NCBI RefSeq assembly: GCF_000021305.1
Contig: NC_011772.1
Coordinates: 2,084,001-2,148,000 of the forward strand
DNA: 64,000 nt
Reading direction: 5' to 3'
DNA from: Bacillus cereus G9842
Lineage (GTDB): Bacteria; Bacillota; Bacilli; Bacillales; Bacillaceae_G
Part shown: in pieces, positions 35,681 through 44,016 of the stretch
Layout of the letters: each line of letters starts with the position of its first letter
How positions within the stretch are numbered: position 1 is the first letter of the stretch
Notes under the pieces: generated by a model
Databases searched by the model: none
The model's input: only the letters and a program-made list of their open reading frames with translations
Told to the model about the DNA's origin: nothing
Translations under genes and position numbers: made by a program

Positions 35681-36835
35681 ATGGAATTAATGCGATGGGC
35701 GATTGAACTAGGAGAATCGGTGCATGGAAATACGTATGAAGAATTGATGCCACTACTAGACTATTATTATGATCGTGATCATTTAAAAGCGTATTGTATC
35801 GCAAATCTTCTTTTAAACATGGATGTATTAGATGAACATCGTGAAAGAATCGAATTAAGAAGATGCATCGCTGCTTATTATGCTGGATTATATAAAGTAG
35901 CAAGAAAACATGCAAATGAGTTAGTACTTAAACATCCGGATGTAGATTTATATAAAAATAATTTAAAATTAATGGAAGCTTATTTGAATAAAGAATATGA
36001 TTATTGTCTTTTTATATGCCCAAAGACATACGGTAGTTTCATAGATGTTGCGCGAGCTTTAAAGTGGCGGTTGGAGCAGGAGGGAAATACAGTAATTATA
36101 TCAGAAACAATACTGGAAAATGTAAAGAATACAGTTGTTTTTGGAGCACATACATACGCATATAACCCGAATCTTCTTCCGAAAGATGCAATTATTTATA
36201 ATTTAGAACAGCTATACGAAGGAAGTCCATATGCGCACCCCCTTTATTTAATATTATTAAAAGATAGAGTGATTTGGGATTATAGTAAACAAAATATAGA
36301 ATGGCTAAAACAAAAAGGGGTAGGAAAAGAAATAAAACATGTAAAAATGAACTATGCTCCAACTTTGGAAATAAAAAAAGATGCATTTGAAGATGACATT
36401 ACTGAAGATATTGATATTCTGTTTATAGGTGCTCTTAATCCGAGGCGACAAGCTATTTTTGATCATCTAAAAGCGATTGCCCCAAATTTAAATATAGTTT
36501 TTAAAAATAATGCGTGGGGAATTGTTAGAAATGAATTGATTGCTAGAGCTAAAATTATATTAAATATTCATTTTTACTTATCAGGAATTCTTGAAACACC
36601 TCGCGTGTCTTATGCAGTCGCAAATAAAAAATTTATTATTTCCGAAAATAGTAATCCAGAAGATGAGGTAGAGTGGCCGGGAATTGTATTTACTCCGTAC
36701 GAAAAAATAATTGAAAACGTAATGAAATATATAGAATTACCAGAAGAACGGAAAAAATTAGCGGAAAAAGCATATAATCATTTTGAAGCAAATGAAAGTT
36801 TAGGTACATTGAGTCTGAGAGATGAAACGAAGTAA
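35681..36835 (+). CDS. Glycosyltransferase family 1-like protein (CgeB-like tail)
   Basis: 384 residues. The first about 105 residues are helical and TPR-like (LKAYCIANLLLNMD, AAYYAGLYKVARKHANELVLKHP). From about 110 a GT-B-like fold follows: DYCLFICPKTYGSFIDVARALKWRLEQEGNTVII, IYNLEQLYEGSPY, and a C-terminal nucleotide-sugar lobe with IDILFIGALNPRRQAIFDHL and GILETPRVSYAVANKKFIISENS, as in CgeB/DUF3880-type proteins. GGAGTAGTGGAG precedes the ATG. It forms an apparent two-gene unit with the family 2 enzyme upstream, sharing its TPR-plus-transferase design in reverse order. Confidence 0.78.
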   Translation: MELMRWAIELGESVHGNTYEELMPLLDYYYDRDHLKAYCIANLLLNMDVLDEHRERIELRRCIAAYYAGLYKVARKHANELVLKHPDVDLYKNNLKLMEAYLNKEYDYCLFICPKTYGSFIDVARALKWRLEQEGNTVIISETILENVKNTVVFGAHTYAYNPNLLPKDAIIYNLEQLYEGSPYAHPLYLILLKDRVIWDYSKQNIEWLKQKGVGKEIKHVKMNYAPTLEIKKDAFEDDITEDIDILFIGALNPRRQAIFDHLKAIAPNLNIVFKNNAWGIVRNELIARAKIILNIHFYLSGILETPRVSYAVANKKFIISENSNPEDEVEWPGIVFTPYEKIIENVMKYIELPEERKKLAEKAYNHFEANESLGTLSLRDETK

Positions 36836-36842
36836 TTGTACG

Positions 36843-36872
36843 AAACTCATACGAAAGTATGAGTTCTTTTTT
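36843..36872 (+). terminator. Terminator after the glycosyltransferase pair
   Basis: GAAACTCATAC / GTATGAGTTCTTTTTT hairpin with a GAAA tetraloop-like centre. Confidence 0.88.
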
Positions 36873-36979
36873 GTTTATCATACTATTTTATGAAACAAGT
36901 TAACTCTTTATATTGTATTTTGTATAGAAATTTCTGATAATATATAAGTAGAACTTAAAAACAAAGGGGAGAAATAATC

Positions 36980-37516
36980 ATGAAACTAGTCGTTATTAAC
37001 GGTACACCAAGAAAATTTGGCAGAACTCGCGTGGTGGCAAAATATATTGCGGATCAATTTGAAGGGGAATTATATGATTTAGCAATCGAGGAGTTACCTT
37101 TATACAATGGAGAAGAGTCACAACGTGATTTAGAGGCAGTAAAAAAATTGAAAACGTTAGTGAAAGCTGCGGATGGGGTTGTATTATGTACACCAGAATA
37201 TCATAATGCGATGAGCGGTGCGCTGAAAAACTCTTTAGATTACTTAAGTAGTAGTGAATTTATTCATAAACCAGTTGCGTTGTTAGCGGTTGCTGGTGGC
37301 GGTAAAGGTGGAATAAATGCATTAAACAGCATGCGAACGGTCGCTAGAGGTGTTTATGCAAATGCAATTCCAAAACAAGTTGTGCTTGATGGATTACATG
37401 TGCAAGATGGGGAACTTGGGGAAGATGCGAAACCATTAATTCATGATGTAGTTAAAGAGTTAAAAGCATATATGAGCGTATATAAAGAGGTGAAAAAGCA
37501 ACTAGGAGTGGAGTGA
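36980..37516 (+). CDS. azr: NADPH-dependent FMN reductase (Azr/YhdA-like)
   Basis: Flavodoxin-like reductase of 178 residues, acting on azo dyes, quinones, flavin or chromate. The FMN phosphate loop is VVINGTPRKFGRTRVVAKYI; CTPEYHNAMSGALKNSLDYLS contacts the isoalloxazine ring, and VAGGGKGGINALNSMR follows. The layout matches B. subtilis YhdA. AAGGGGAG precedes the ATG. The MFS gene starts one base after its stop, so they are cotranscribed and probably translationally coupled. Confidence 0.88.
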   Translation: MKLVVINGTPRKFGRTRVVAKYIADQFEGELYDLAIEELPLYNGEESQRDLEAVKKLKTLVKAADGVVLCTPEYHNAMSGALKNSLDYLSSSEFIHKPVALLAVAGGGKGGINALNSMRTVARGVYANAIPKQVVLDGLHVQDGELGEDAKPLIHDVVKELKAYMSVYKEVKKQLGVE

Positions 37517-37517
37517 T

Positions 37518-38747
37518 ATGTCCTCCCTTTATCATGATTCTCGCTTGTATTACATTCTAGGGGCCAATAGTCTATCTGCTATTGGTTCCGGAATTGTTAT
37601 GATAACGATTCCGTGGCTGTTAATTAAAGAGAGTGGAGGAGAGACAACATTTGGTTATGTTTCTATCATTGCAACCCTCATTATGTTTTTATTAACACCA
37701 TTCATTGGGCAAAGTATTGATCGTTTTTCAAGAAAATCTTTATTGCTATGTAACGAAGGAATCGGAATAGCTGTAATTGGAATAATGTTTATATGGGGAT
37801 TTGCTGGGCAACCTTATCATTCTATTCACTATATTCTTATTTATATAGCCGGATCATTCTACTATTTATTATTTTATCCTACAATATTTGCGTTCAACCA
37901 AGAGATATTTCAAGCGGAACATTATAAAAGTTTAAGTGGAACGATGGAAATACAAGGACAGTTAACACAAGTTATTTCTGGAGCGGCCGCGAGCTTCTTA
38001 ATTGAAATTGTATCTTTGAAGTGGATTTTGTTAGTAGACATGTTAACTTTTGCTGGAGCATTTTTTCTTTTCTTATGTATACCGTACGTAAAGAAAAAAG
38101 AAGTGAAAAGAAAAATAACATTTAAGAAGCAATTATTTGAAGGAATTCACTTTATGAAAAAACGTCCTAAGCTCTTTTGGTTCTTACTGGCCACTTATAT
38201 GCCGTTTATAGGTGTTATGATGGCAAATTATTTAATACCAGTTTATATTTCGGATATACTTAAAGCCAATGCCTCTGTATACGCAATAGAGGGGATGATG
38301 TACGGTGTTGGAGCGGTTGTTGCAGGAATCTGTATTCCACTCATAATGAAATATGTAAAAACAGAAGTTTCAATCGTTATGACGATGTTCATTTATGTAA
38401 TTTCAATTACCGCAATGAGTATTGAACCTTCCGTAATTTTCTTATATGGACTTGCAATTTTTCATGCAGTTGGAAATGCGGGTACAAGAGTGGCGAGAAA
38501 TGTATTGATGATGGAGGAAATTCCAAATGAAGTAATGGGACGTGTAGACAGCTTATTTCGCCTAATTGGTACTGGAATACGAATTTTATTATTAATGTTG
38601 TTTACAGCGGGTGTATCTAAAGTTGGAGTCATGCTGCCGTTTTACGTATTAAGCTGCATATTGATCTTCTCATTAGGAATCGCTATTTATTATGTACTAT
38701 CACAACGTAAAGTAGCGGCGCATGTTTCTAATAAATCAATCGTTTGA
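37518..38747 (+). CDS. MFS transporter, probable drug/efflux type
   Basis: 409 residues with about 12 hydrophobic segments. It starts LYYILGANSLSAIGSGIVMITIPWLLIKESGGETTFGYV, then the loop 2-3 signature TPFIGQSIDRFSRKS with the basic and acidic residues of MFS proteins. A charged central loop KKKEVKRKITFKKQLFEGIHFMKKRPK divides the halves, as in MefA/enterobactin-exporter-like MFS members. Coupling to the FMN reductase suggests a shared response to a toxic compound, but the substrate is unknown. Confidence 0.85.
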   Translation: MSSLYHDSRLYYILGANSLSAIGSGIVMITIPWLLIKESGGETTFGYVSIIATLIMFLLTPFIGQSIDRFSRKSLLLCNEGIGIAVIGIMFIWGFAGQPYHSIHYILIYIAGSFYYLLFYPTIFAFNQEIFQAEHYKSLSGTMEIQGQLTQVISGAAASFLIEIVSLKWILLVDMLTFAGAFFLFLCIPYVKKKEVKRKITFKKQLFEGIHFMKKRPKLFWFLLATYMPFIGVMMANYLIPVYISDILKANASVYAIEGMMYGVGAVVAGICIPLIMKYVKTEVSIVMTMFIYVISITAMSIEPSVIFLYGLAIFHAVGNAGTRVARNVLMMEEIPNEVMGRVDSLFRLIGTGIRILLLMLFTAGVSKVGVMLPFYVLSCILIFSLGIAIYYVLSQRKVAAHVSNKSIV

Positions 38748-38811
38748 AAAAACACTTCTGCCTCCCTTTCTTTTTCTATATAATAACAAGAAAGGGAGTG
38801 AATACTTATTT

Positions 38812-39369
38812 ATGAACAAATGGATCTTTCTTATGATTTTATTATTACCGCCACTATACATCATTTATATGACGTTTCGAATGAACAAAGTTGCTCGTGA
38901 AAAGTTGAGCTATCACTCTCCGTACGTTCTTATACTGGGTGCAAAGTTATTTGGAGATAGACCGTCTTTATCTCTTCAAAATCGTTTGGATGTAGCGTTG
39001 GAGTATTTATTTTCCCATCCTGAAGCGAAAGTAATTGTTTCAGGTGGCCAAGGAGAAGATGAAGATATACCGGAAGCTCATAGCATGAGAAACTATTTAA
39101 TGGTACATGGTATAGATGAGAGTCGTATTTTAATAGAAGATCAATCTACAAATACGTATGAAAACTTAAAGTTTAGTATGGATTTATATAATGTGAAACA
39201 TGCGGTAGTTGTAAGTAATACGTATCATTTATATCGAACGAAAATAATTGCAAAGCGTTTAGGCATGAAGATGGAGGCACTAGCTGCTGAAACACCAATT
39301 CGTTCTAAGAGAAAAATGTATGTTCGCGAATATGCTGCTATTATGAAAACAATATTGTTCGATCGTTAG
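38812..39369 (+). CDS. YdcF/DUF218 family protein
   Basis: 185 residues with one N-terminal membrane helix (about 3-22) and a DUF218 domain: YVLILGAKLFGDRPSLSLQNRLDVALEYL, VIVSGGQGEDEDIPEAHSMRNYL, ILIEDQSTNTYENLKFS and VVVSNTYHLYRTKIIAKRLGM. Relatives include SanA and YdcF, linked loosely to envelope integrity. ATG 38812 lies after GAAAGGGAG; the open frame further upstream overlaps the MFS gene and is rejected. Confidence 0.85.
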   Translation: MNKWIFLMILLLPPLYIIYMTFRMNKVAREKLSYHSPYVLILGAKLFGDRPSLSLQNRLDVALEYLFSHPEAKVIVSGGQGEDEDIPEAHSMRNYLMVHGIDESRILIEDQSTNTYENLKFSMDLYNVKHAVVVSNTYHLYRTKIIAKRLGMKMEALAAETPIRSKRKMYVREYAAIMKTILFDR

Positions 39370-39392
39370 AGCTCAAATGCGAGCTCTTTTTT
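39367..39392 (+). terminator. Terminator after the YdcF gene
   Basis: AGAGCTC / GAGCTCTTTTTT hairpin including the stop codon. Confidence 0.82.
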
Positions 39393-39469
39393 AATTTAAA
39401 AGCGTATCATTTGAAATGAATGCCATATTCCATCAAAATAAAGGAAACAACAGTAAAGGAGTTGTATTT

Positions 39470-40417
39470 GTGATTCAATTTAATCATGTGTCAAAATCGT
39501 ATGAAGATGGCACGAAAGCAGTGGATTCATTGCATTTAGAAATTAAAAAGGGAGAATTTTTTGTTCTCATCGGTCCGAGTGGTTGCGGGAAAACAACGAC
39601 AATGAAGATGATTAATCGTTTAATCGAAACGACTGAAGGGTCGATTTTAATCGATGGAAAAGATATTCAACAATATAATATAAACGAATTACGTTGGGAT
39701 ATAGGATACGTGTTGCAACAGATTGCTTTGTTTCCTCATATGACAATCGCTGAAAATATTGCAGTTGTTCCTGAAATGAGGCAATGGAGCAAAAAGGAAA
39801 TAAAAGCACGCGTCGATGACTTGTTACATATGGTTGGATTAGATCCGGATATATATCGAGATCGTATGCCTGATGAATTGTCAGGAGGACAAAAACAACG
39901 TGTCGGTGTCGTGCGAGCATTAGCCGCAAACCCGAAAATCGTTCTTATGGATGAACCATTTAGTGCGTTAGATCCATTAAGTAGGGAACAGCTTCAGAAG
40001 GATATTGTACAGTTGCAAAAAAAGATTCAAAAAACAATCGTGTTCGTAACACATGATATGCAAGAAGCATTATCACTTGGAGATCGCATTTGTATTATGA
40101 AAGAAGGAAAAGTTGTTCAACTAGATACACCAGAAGGAATTATACATAATCCGAAAAATGAATTTGTAGAGGAGTTCATTGGAAATCGTGGACGAACTTG
40201 GTATGAGGAGAAAAGTGTAGCAGATGTATTGCCGCTTGATCAAAGTGTGCAATTAGAAGGGCAGGCACTATCATTACATTCTTCTTTAGAAGAAGCGCTA
40301 GTTCGTGTGCGTGACGAGGAGGTCGTTCCAGTTGAAGAAAACGGTCAATATATTGGAGCGTTAACAAGTCGTCATATTGTCAATTACATTGTTGAACAAA
40401 TGAAGGAAAGAGGTTAA
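39470..40417 (+). CDS. Compatible-solute ABC transporter ATPase (OpuA/OpuC family)
   Basis: Start GTG 39470, 8 bases after AAGGAG; the upstream in-frame ATG at 39416 lacks an RBS. 315 residues. Walker A GPSGCGKTT (35-43), Q-loop GYVLQQIALFPHMT, signature LSGGQKQRVGVVRALAANP, Walker B IVLMDEPFSALDP, switch His in VTHDMQEAL. The C-terminus has a single CBS-like segment (about 255-310), where OpuCA usually has two CBS repeats. It overlaps functionally with the fused permease/binding protein that follows 3 bases later. The substrate is probably glycine betaine, choline, carnitine or a relative. Confidence 0.88.
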   Translation: MIQFNHVSKSYEDGTKAVDSLHLEIKKGEFFVLIGPSGCGKTTTMKMINRLIETTEGSILIDGKDIQQYNINELRWDIGYVLQQIALFPHMTIAENIAVVPEMRQWSKKEIKARVDDLLHMVGLDPDIYRDRMPDELSGGQKQRVGVVRALAANPKIVLMDEPFSALDPLSREQLQKDIVQLQKKIQKTIVFVTHDMQEALSLGDRICIMKEGKVVQLDTPEGIIHNPKNEFVEEFIGNRGRTWYEEKSVADVLPLDQSVQLEGQALSLHSSLEEALVRVRDEEVVPVEENGQYIGALTSRHIVNYIVEQMKERG

Positions 40418-40420
40418 ACA

Positions 40421-41932
40421 GTGACTAATTTTATACAAACGTTCCAAGAACGAAAAATAGAATTACTAACTGCATTAAGTGAGCATTTACAAATATCGCT
40501 TATTTCATTATTTTTTGCAGTAATTATAGCGGTGCCACTTGGCATTTTATTAACAAGAAAAGAACGAATGGCTGAATTTATAATAGGAACTTCTGCGGTA
40601 ATGCAGACAGTGCCATCACTTGCATTACTCGGACTATTAATTCCGTTAGTAGGAATCGGAAAACTTCCAGCGATTATCGCATTAGTTGTGTATGCACTAT
40701 TACCTATTTTACGAAATACATATACAGGAATAAGGGAATTAGATGAATCACTAATAGAAGCCGCGAGAGCTATGGGGATGAATAGTTGGAGAAGGTTGTG
40801 GAAGGTAGAACTTCCTCTTGCATTGCCTATCATTATGGCCGGTATTCGTACAGCGATGGTATTAATTGTTGGAACGGCTACATTAGCAGCTCTCATTGGT
40901 GCTGGTGGGCTAGGTAAGCTTATATTATTAGGTATAGATCGAAATGATCATGCACTTATCATTTTAGGGGCCGTACCAGCCGCGTTACTCGCTTTATTCT
41001 TTGATATAGTACTTCGCATACTTGAACGACCGAAACGCTCTTCTAAGCGTGTTATATTAACGATATGTATAGTTGTAGTAATGATTGCTTCTCCATTTCT
41101 TTGGAGTACAGAAAAGAAAGATATTGTTATTGCGGGCAAACTTGGATCAGAACCTGAAATTTTAATTCAAATGTATAAGCAGCTTATTGAACAAGATACC
41201 GATTTACACGTACAATTAAAACCAGGTCTTGGGAAAACAGCATTTGTATTTGAAGCGTTGAAATCAGGTGAAGTAGATGTGTACCCAGAATTTTCAGGAA
41301 CAGCGCTATCTACTTTCGTGAAAGAAGAACCAAAGAGTACAAATCGTGATGAAGTATATGAGCAGGCTCGCGTTGGACTGGAAAAGAAATATAATATGAT
41401 TATGTTGATGCCAATGGAGTATAACAATACATATGCACTAGCCATGCCGAAAAAAATAGCAGATCAAAAGAATATAAATACTATTTCTGATTTAGGGAAT
41501 GTTGCGCAGGAAGCCAAAGTAGGATTTACATTGGAATTTGCTGATCGTGAAGATGGTTATAAAGGAATGCAAAAATTATATAACTATAAGTTCTCGAATG
41601 TTAAAACGATGGAGCCGAAGCTGCGTTATAGCGCAATTCAATCTGGAGATGTTAACGTAATTGATGCATATTCAACAGATAGTGAATTGGAGCAATACGG
41701 ACTAAAAGTGCTAAAAGATGATAAAGGGTTATTCCCACCTTATCAAGGAGCACCATTATTAAGAAAAGAAACGTTACAGAAATATCCTGAACTTGAAAAG
41801 GTATTAAATAAATTATCTGGAAAGATTACAGATGAAGAAATGCGAAAAATGAATTATGAAGTTAATGTGAATGGTAAAAGTAGTGAAGAAGTCGCAAAAC
41901 AATTTTTACAAAAAGAGAATTTACTTCGTTAA
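40421..41932 (+). CDS. Fused permease and substrate-binding protein of a compatible-solute ABC importer
   Basis: 503 residues; start GTG 40421 after AAAGAGG. Residues about 1-210 are an OpuB/OpuC-type membrane domain with the EAA loop ELDESLIEAARAMGMNSWRRLWKVELPLALPIIMAGIR. A last membrane helix (about 208-228) leads into an extracellular OpuCC-like binding domain from about 230: IVIAGKLGSEPEILIQMYKQLIEQDT, KPGLGKTAFVFEALKSGEVDVYPEFSGTAL and NVIDAYSTDSELEQYGLKVL. The fusion matches the OpuF-type architecture described for some Bacillus species. With the ATPase upstream it forms a complete two-gene importer for osmoprotectants. Confidence 0.88.
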   Translation: MTNFIQTFQERKIELLTALSEHLQISLISLFFAVIIAVPLGILLTRKERMAEFIIGTSAVMQTVPSLALLGLLIPLVGIGKLPAIIALVVYALLPILRNTYTGIRELDESLIEAARAMGMNSWRRLWKVELPLALPIIMAGIRTAMVLIVGTATLAALIGAGGLGKLILLGIDRNDHALIILGAVPAALLALFFDIVLRILERPKRSSKRVILTICIVVVMIASPFLWSTEKKDIVIAGKLGSEPEILIQMYKQLIEQDTDLHVQLKPGLGKTAFVFEALKSGEVDVYPEFSGTALSTFVKEEPKSTNRDEVYEQARVGLEKKYNMIMLMPMEYNNTYALAMPKKIADQKNINTISDLGNVAQEAKVGFTLEFADREDGYKGMQKLYNYKFSNVKTMEPKLRYSAIQSGDVNVIDAYSTDSELEQYGLKVLKDDKGLFPPYQGAPLLRKETLQKYPELEKVLNKLSGKITDEEMRKMNYEVNVNGKSSEEVAKQFLQKENLLR

Positions 41933-41968
41933 ATTTACAAGAAATATACAAATTTATATGTTTGAAAT

Positions 41969-41999
41969 GACCGTTCATTACAAAATGAGCGGTTTTTTT
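41969..41999 (+). terminator. Terminator after the fused ABC gene
   Basis: GACCGTTCATT / AATGAGCGGTTTTTTT hairpin with one wobble. Confidence 0.88.
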
Positions 42000-42145
42000 G
42001 TGCATACTTATACATTTTTTCAAAAAAGTATTCCATTTTTGTTCATTTTCTTTTAGAATAAGTAATGTTTTCCTGAAAAAATATAAGAGAAACGTCTATT
42101 AGAGAAAAAGGTGACTTTAATAGTTGAACGAACATAACACCTAGA

Positions 42146-43573
42146 ATGACAGATGGGGTGGTACAAATAGAAAAGAAATTAGGATTCTTTCCATTAATCG
42201 CATTAGTAGTTGGAACGATGGTTGGTGGCGGTGTTTTTAGTTTACCGCATGATTTAGCAGTAGGAGCAAACAGTGGCGCAATAATAATTGGCTGGTGTAT
42301 TACAGCGATGGGAATGATTCCACTTGCGCTCGTATATCAAACGTTAGCAAGACAAAAACCGGAACTTGAAGGTGGAATTTATAGTTATGCACGTGCTGGT
42401 TTCGGTGAATATATTGGGTTTAATAGTGCTTGGGGATATTGGCTAGCAGGAATCTTAGGTAATGTCGCAACAATTATGTTACTGTTTAGTACATTAGGTT
42501 ATTTCTTCCCAATTTTTAAAGGAGGAAATAATGTTGCGTCAATCGTTGGGGCATCACTTTTATTATGGACACTTCACTTTCTAATTTTATTTGGAATTCG
42601 TGAAGCTTCTATTATGAATGTTATCGCAACAATAGGAAAGTTAGTTCCAATCGTACTATTTATCGCTGTAATGGTAACAGCATTTCGCTGGGACACATTT
42701 ACACATGATTTTTGGGGAGAAGGAACCTTCTCACTTTCTGCTATACTTGGTCAAGTGAAAAATACAATGCTTGTAACACTTTGGGTTTTCATTGGAGTTG
42801 AAGGAGCGGTTGTATTATCCGGAAGAGCGAAAAATAGCCGAGACGTTGGTAAGGCAACAGTAATGGGGCTTATTTTAGTAATGTCCATTTATATTTTAAT
42901 TTCTGTCTTATCAATGGGAGCTATGACAAGAGGCGAACTTTCTGTGTTAGAAACTCCGTCAATGGGACATGTATTAGAGCATGTTGTTGGTCCATGGGGG
43001 GCAGGTGCGATTAATATCGGGTTAGTTGCTTCACTTGTCGGTACATTAATTGGCTGGTTTTTACTTGTTTCTGAAATTTCTCATGTAGCAGGAAAAGATG
43101 GCGTATTTCCAAAAGTCTTTACGAAAACAAATAAAAAGCAAACACCGCACATGGCATTATGGATTTCAAATGGTGTTGCTCAAATTATATTTATCATCGT
43201 TCTGTTTTCAGAATCAACATATCAAATTATGTATTTCATTGCATCAACATCAATTTTATTACCATATTTATTATCAGCGTTATTCCAATTAAAATTAGTC
43301 ATTACAAACGAGCTAAAAGACGCTAAATTAAAAAATGGAGCGTTAGCTTTAATTGCTTCGATTTACTCTGTATGGCTTCTTTATGCAGCTGGTTTAAAGA
43401 ATTTACTACTCGTTTCAATTGTGTATGGAATTGGAATTATTGTTTACACGTTTGCAAGAAAAGAACAAGGGAACCGTTGTTTTGCAGGTGCAGAGAGATA
43501 TGTGATGTGGGCAATTATTGTTGCGGCTATCACATCCCTGTATATGTTATTAACTGGAAATATAAAAATGTAA
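42146..43573 (+). CDS. APC-family basic amino acid/polyamine antiporter
   Basis: 475 residues and about 12-13 membrane helices. The start LGFFPLIALVVGTMVGGGVFSLPHDLA carries the helix-1 Gly-rich substrate motif; then ELEGGIYSYARAGFGEYIGFNSAWGYWLAGILGN and VEGAVVLSGRAKNSRDVGKAT. These fit the ArcD/YdgI-like arginine-ornithine or lysine antiporter branch. The ATG at 42146 has no good RBS; a GTG at 42158 after GATGGG is possible. No arginine deiminase genes are adjacent, so the substrate is unassigned. Confidence 0.86.
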   Translation: MTDGVVQIEKKLGFFPLIALVVGTMVGGGVFSLPHDLAVGANSGAIIIGWCITAMGMIPLALVYQTLARQKPELEGGIYSYARAGFGEYIGFNSAWGYWLAGILGNVATIMLLFSTLGYFFPIFKGGNNVASIVGASLLLWTLHFLILFGIREASIMNVIATIGKLVPIVLFIAVMVTAFRWDTFTHDFWGEGTFSLSAILGQVKNTMLVTLWVFIGVEGAVVLSGRAKNSRDVGKATVMGLILVMSIYILISVLSMGAMTRGELSVLETPSMGHVLEHVVGPWGAGAINIGLVASLVGTLIGWFLLVSEISHVAGKDGVFPKVFTKTNKKQTPHMALWISNGVAQIIFIIVLFSESTYQIMYFIASTSILLPYLLSALFQLKLVITNELKDAKLKNGALALIASIYSVWLLYAAGLKNLLLVSIVYGIGIIVYTFARKEQGNRCFAGAERYVMWAIIVAAITSLYMLLTGNIKM

Positions 43574-43602
43574 AAAGTCCTTTTTATTTAAAGGGCTTTT
43601 TT
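43574..43602 (+). terminator. Terminator after the antiporter gene
   Basis: AAAAAGTCCTTT / AAAGGGCTTTTTT hairpin. Confidence 0.82.
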
Positions 43603-43650
43603 CTTTGTTTAGAGAATATTTACTACATAAGATATTCAGGAGGGATGAGA

Positions 43651-43911
43651 ATGGAAGAAAAAGAACAGTTGTCTAGAATAATTGATTTAGCTAGTGAGTT
43701 AAGGAAAGTATTAGTGCAAGAATCTTTTTTTAATCATCATCCTGAATTGAGAGGAGTCATTGAAAATTTAGCAAGTTCTGTTGAAAATTTGGCGGAATTA
43801 CAAAAAAGTAAAGATGAAAATGCTGAAGATCGATTACGTTACGTACTTGCTAAAATGAAAATTGCTCATAATGCAATTTTACAAGAGAAAAAAGCATTTC
43901 CTTCTCATTAA
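43651..43911 (+). CDS. Hypothetical 86-residue helical protein
   Basis: The ATG at 43651 lies 7 bases after AGGAGG. The longer open frame that runs back into the antiporter gene is rejected. The 86 residues are charged and predicted helical (MEEKEQLSRIIDLASELRKV, ENLASSVENLAELQKSKDENAEDRL), with no signal or membrane segment. No family is recognised. It lies just upstream of the McrBC-like pair but is separated from it by a terminator. Confidence 0.65.
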   Translation: MEEKEQLSRIIDLASELRKVLVQESFFNHHPELRGVIENLASSVENLAELQKSKDENAEDRLRYVLAKMKIAHNAILQEKKAFPSH

Positions 43912-43929
43912 TATACGTTTTAATTTTGA

Positions 43930-43956
43930 ACCTGGCGGATAACGTCAGGTTTTTTA
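43930..43956 (+). terminator. Terminator ahead of the McrBC-like pair
   Basis: ACCTGGCG / CGTCAGGTTTTTTA hairpin (imperfect), separating the 86-residue gene from the defence module. Confidence 0.75.
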
Positions 43957-44016
43957 TTTCTAGTTTTTCGTTTCTTTCATACACTAAGAATAGTATGAAA
44001 AAAGAAGGTGACTAAG

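Noticed and set aside
43372..43650. N-terminal extension of the 86-residue protein
   Set aside because: It overlaps the antiporter gene and its terminator, and a good RBS (AGGAGG) marks the start at 43651.
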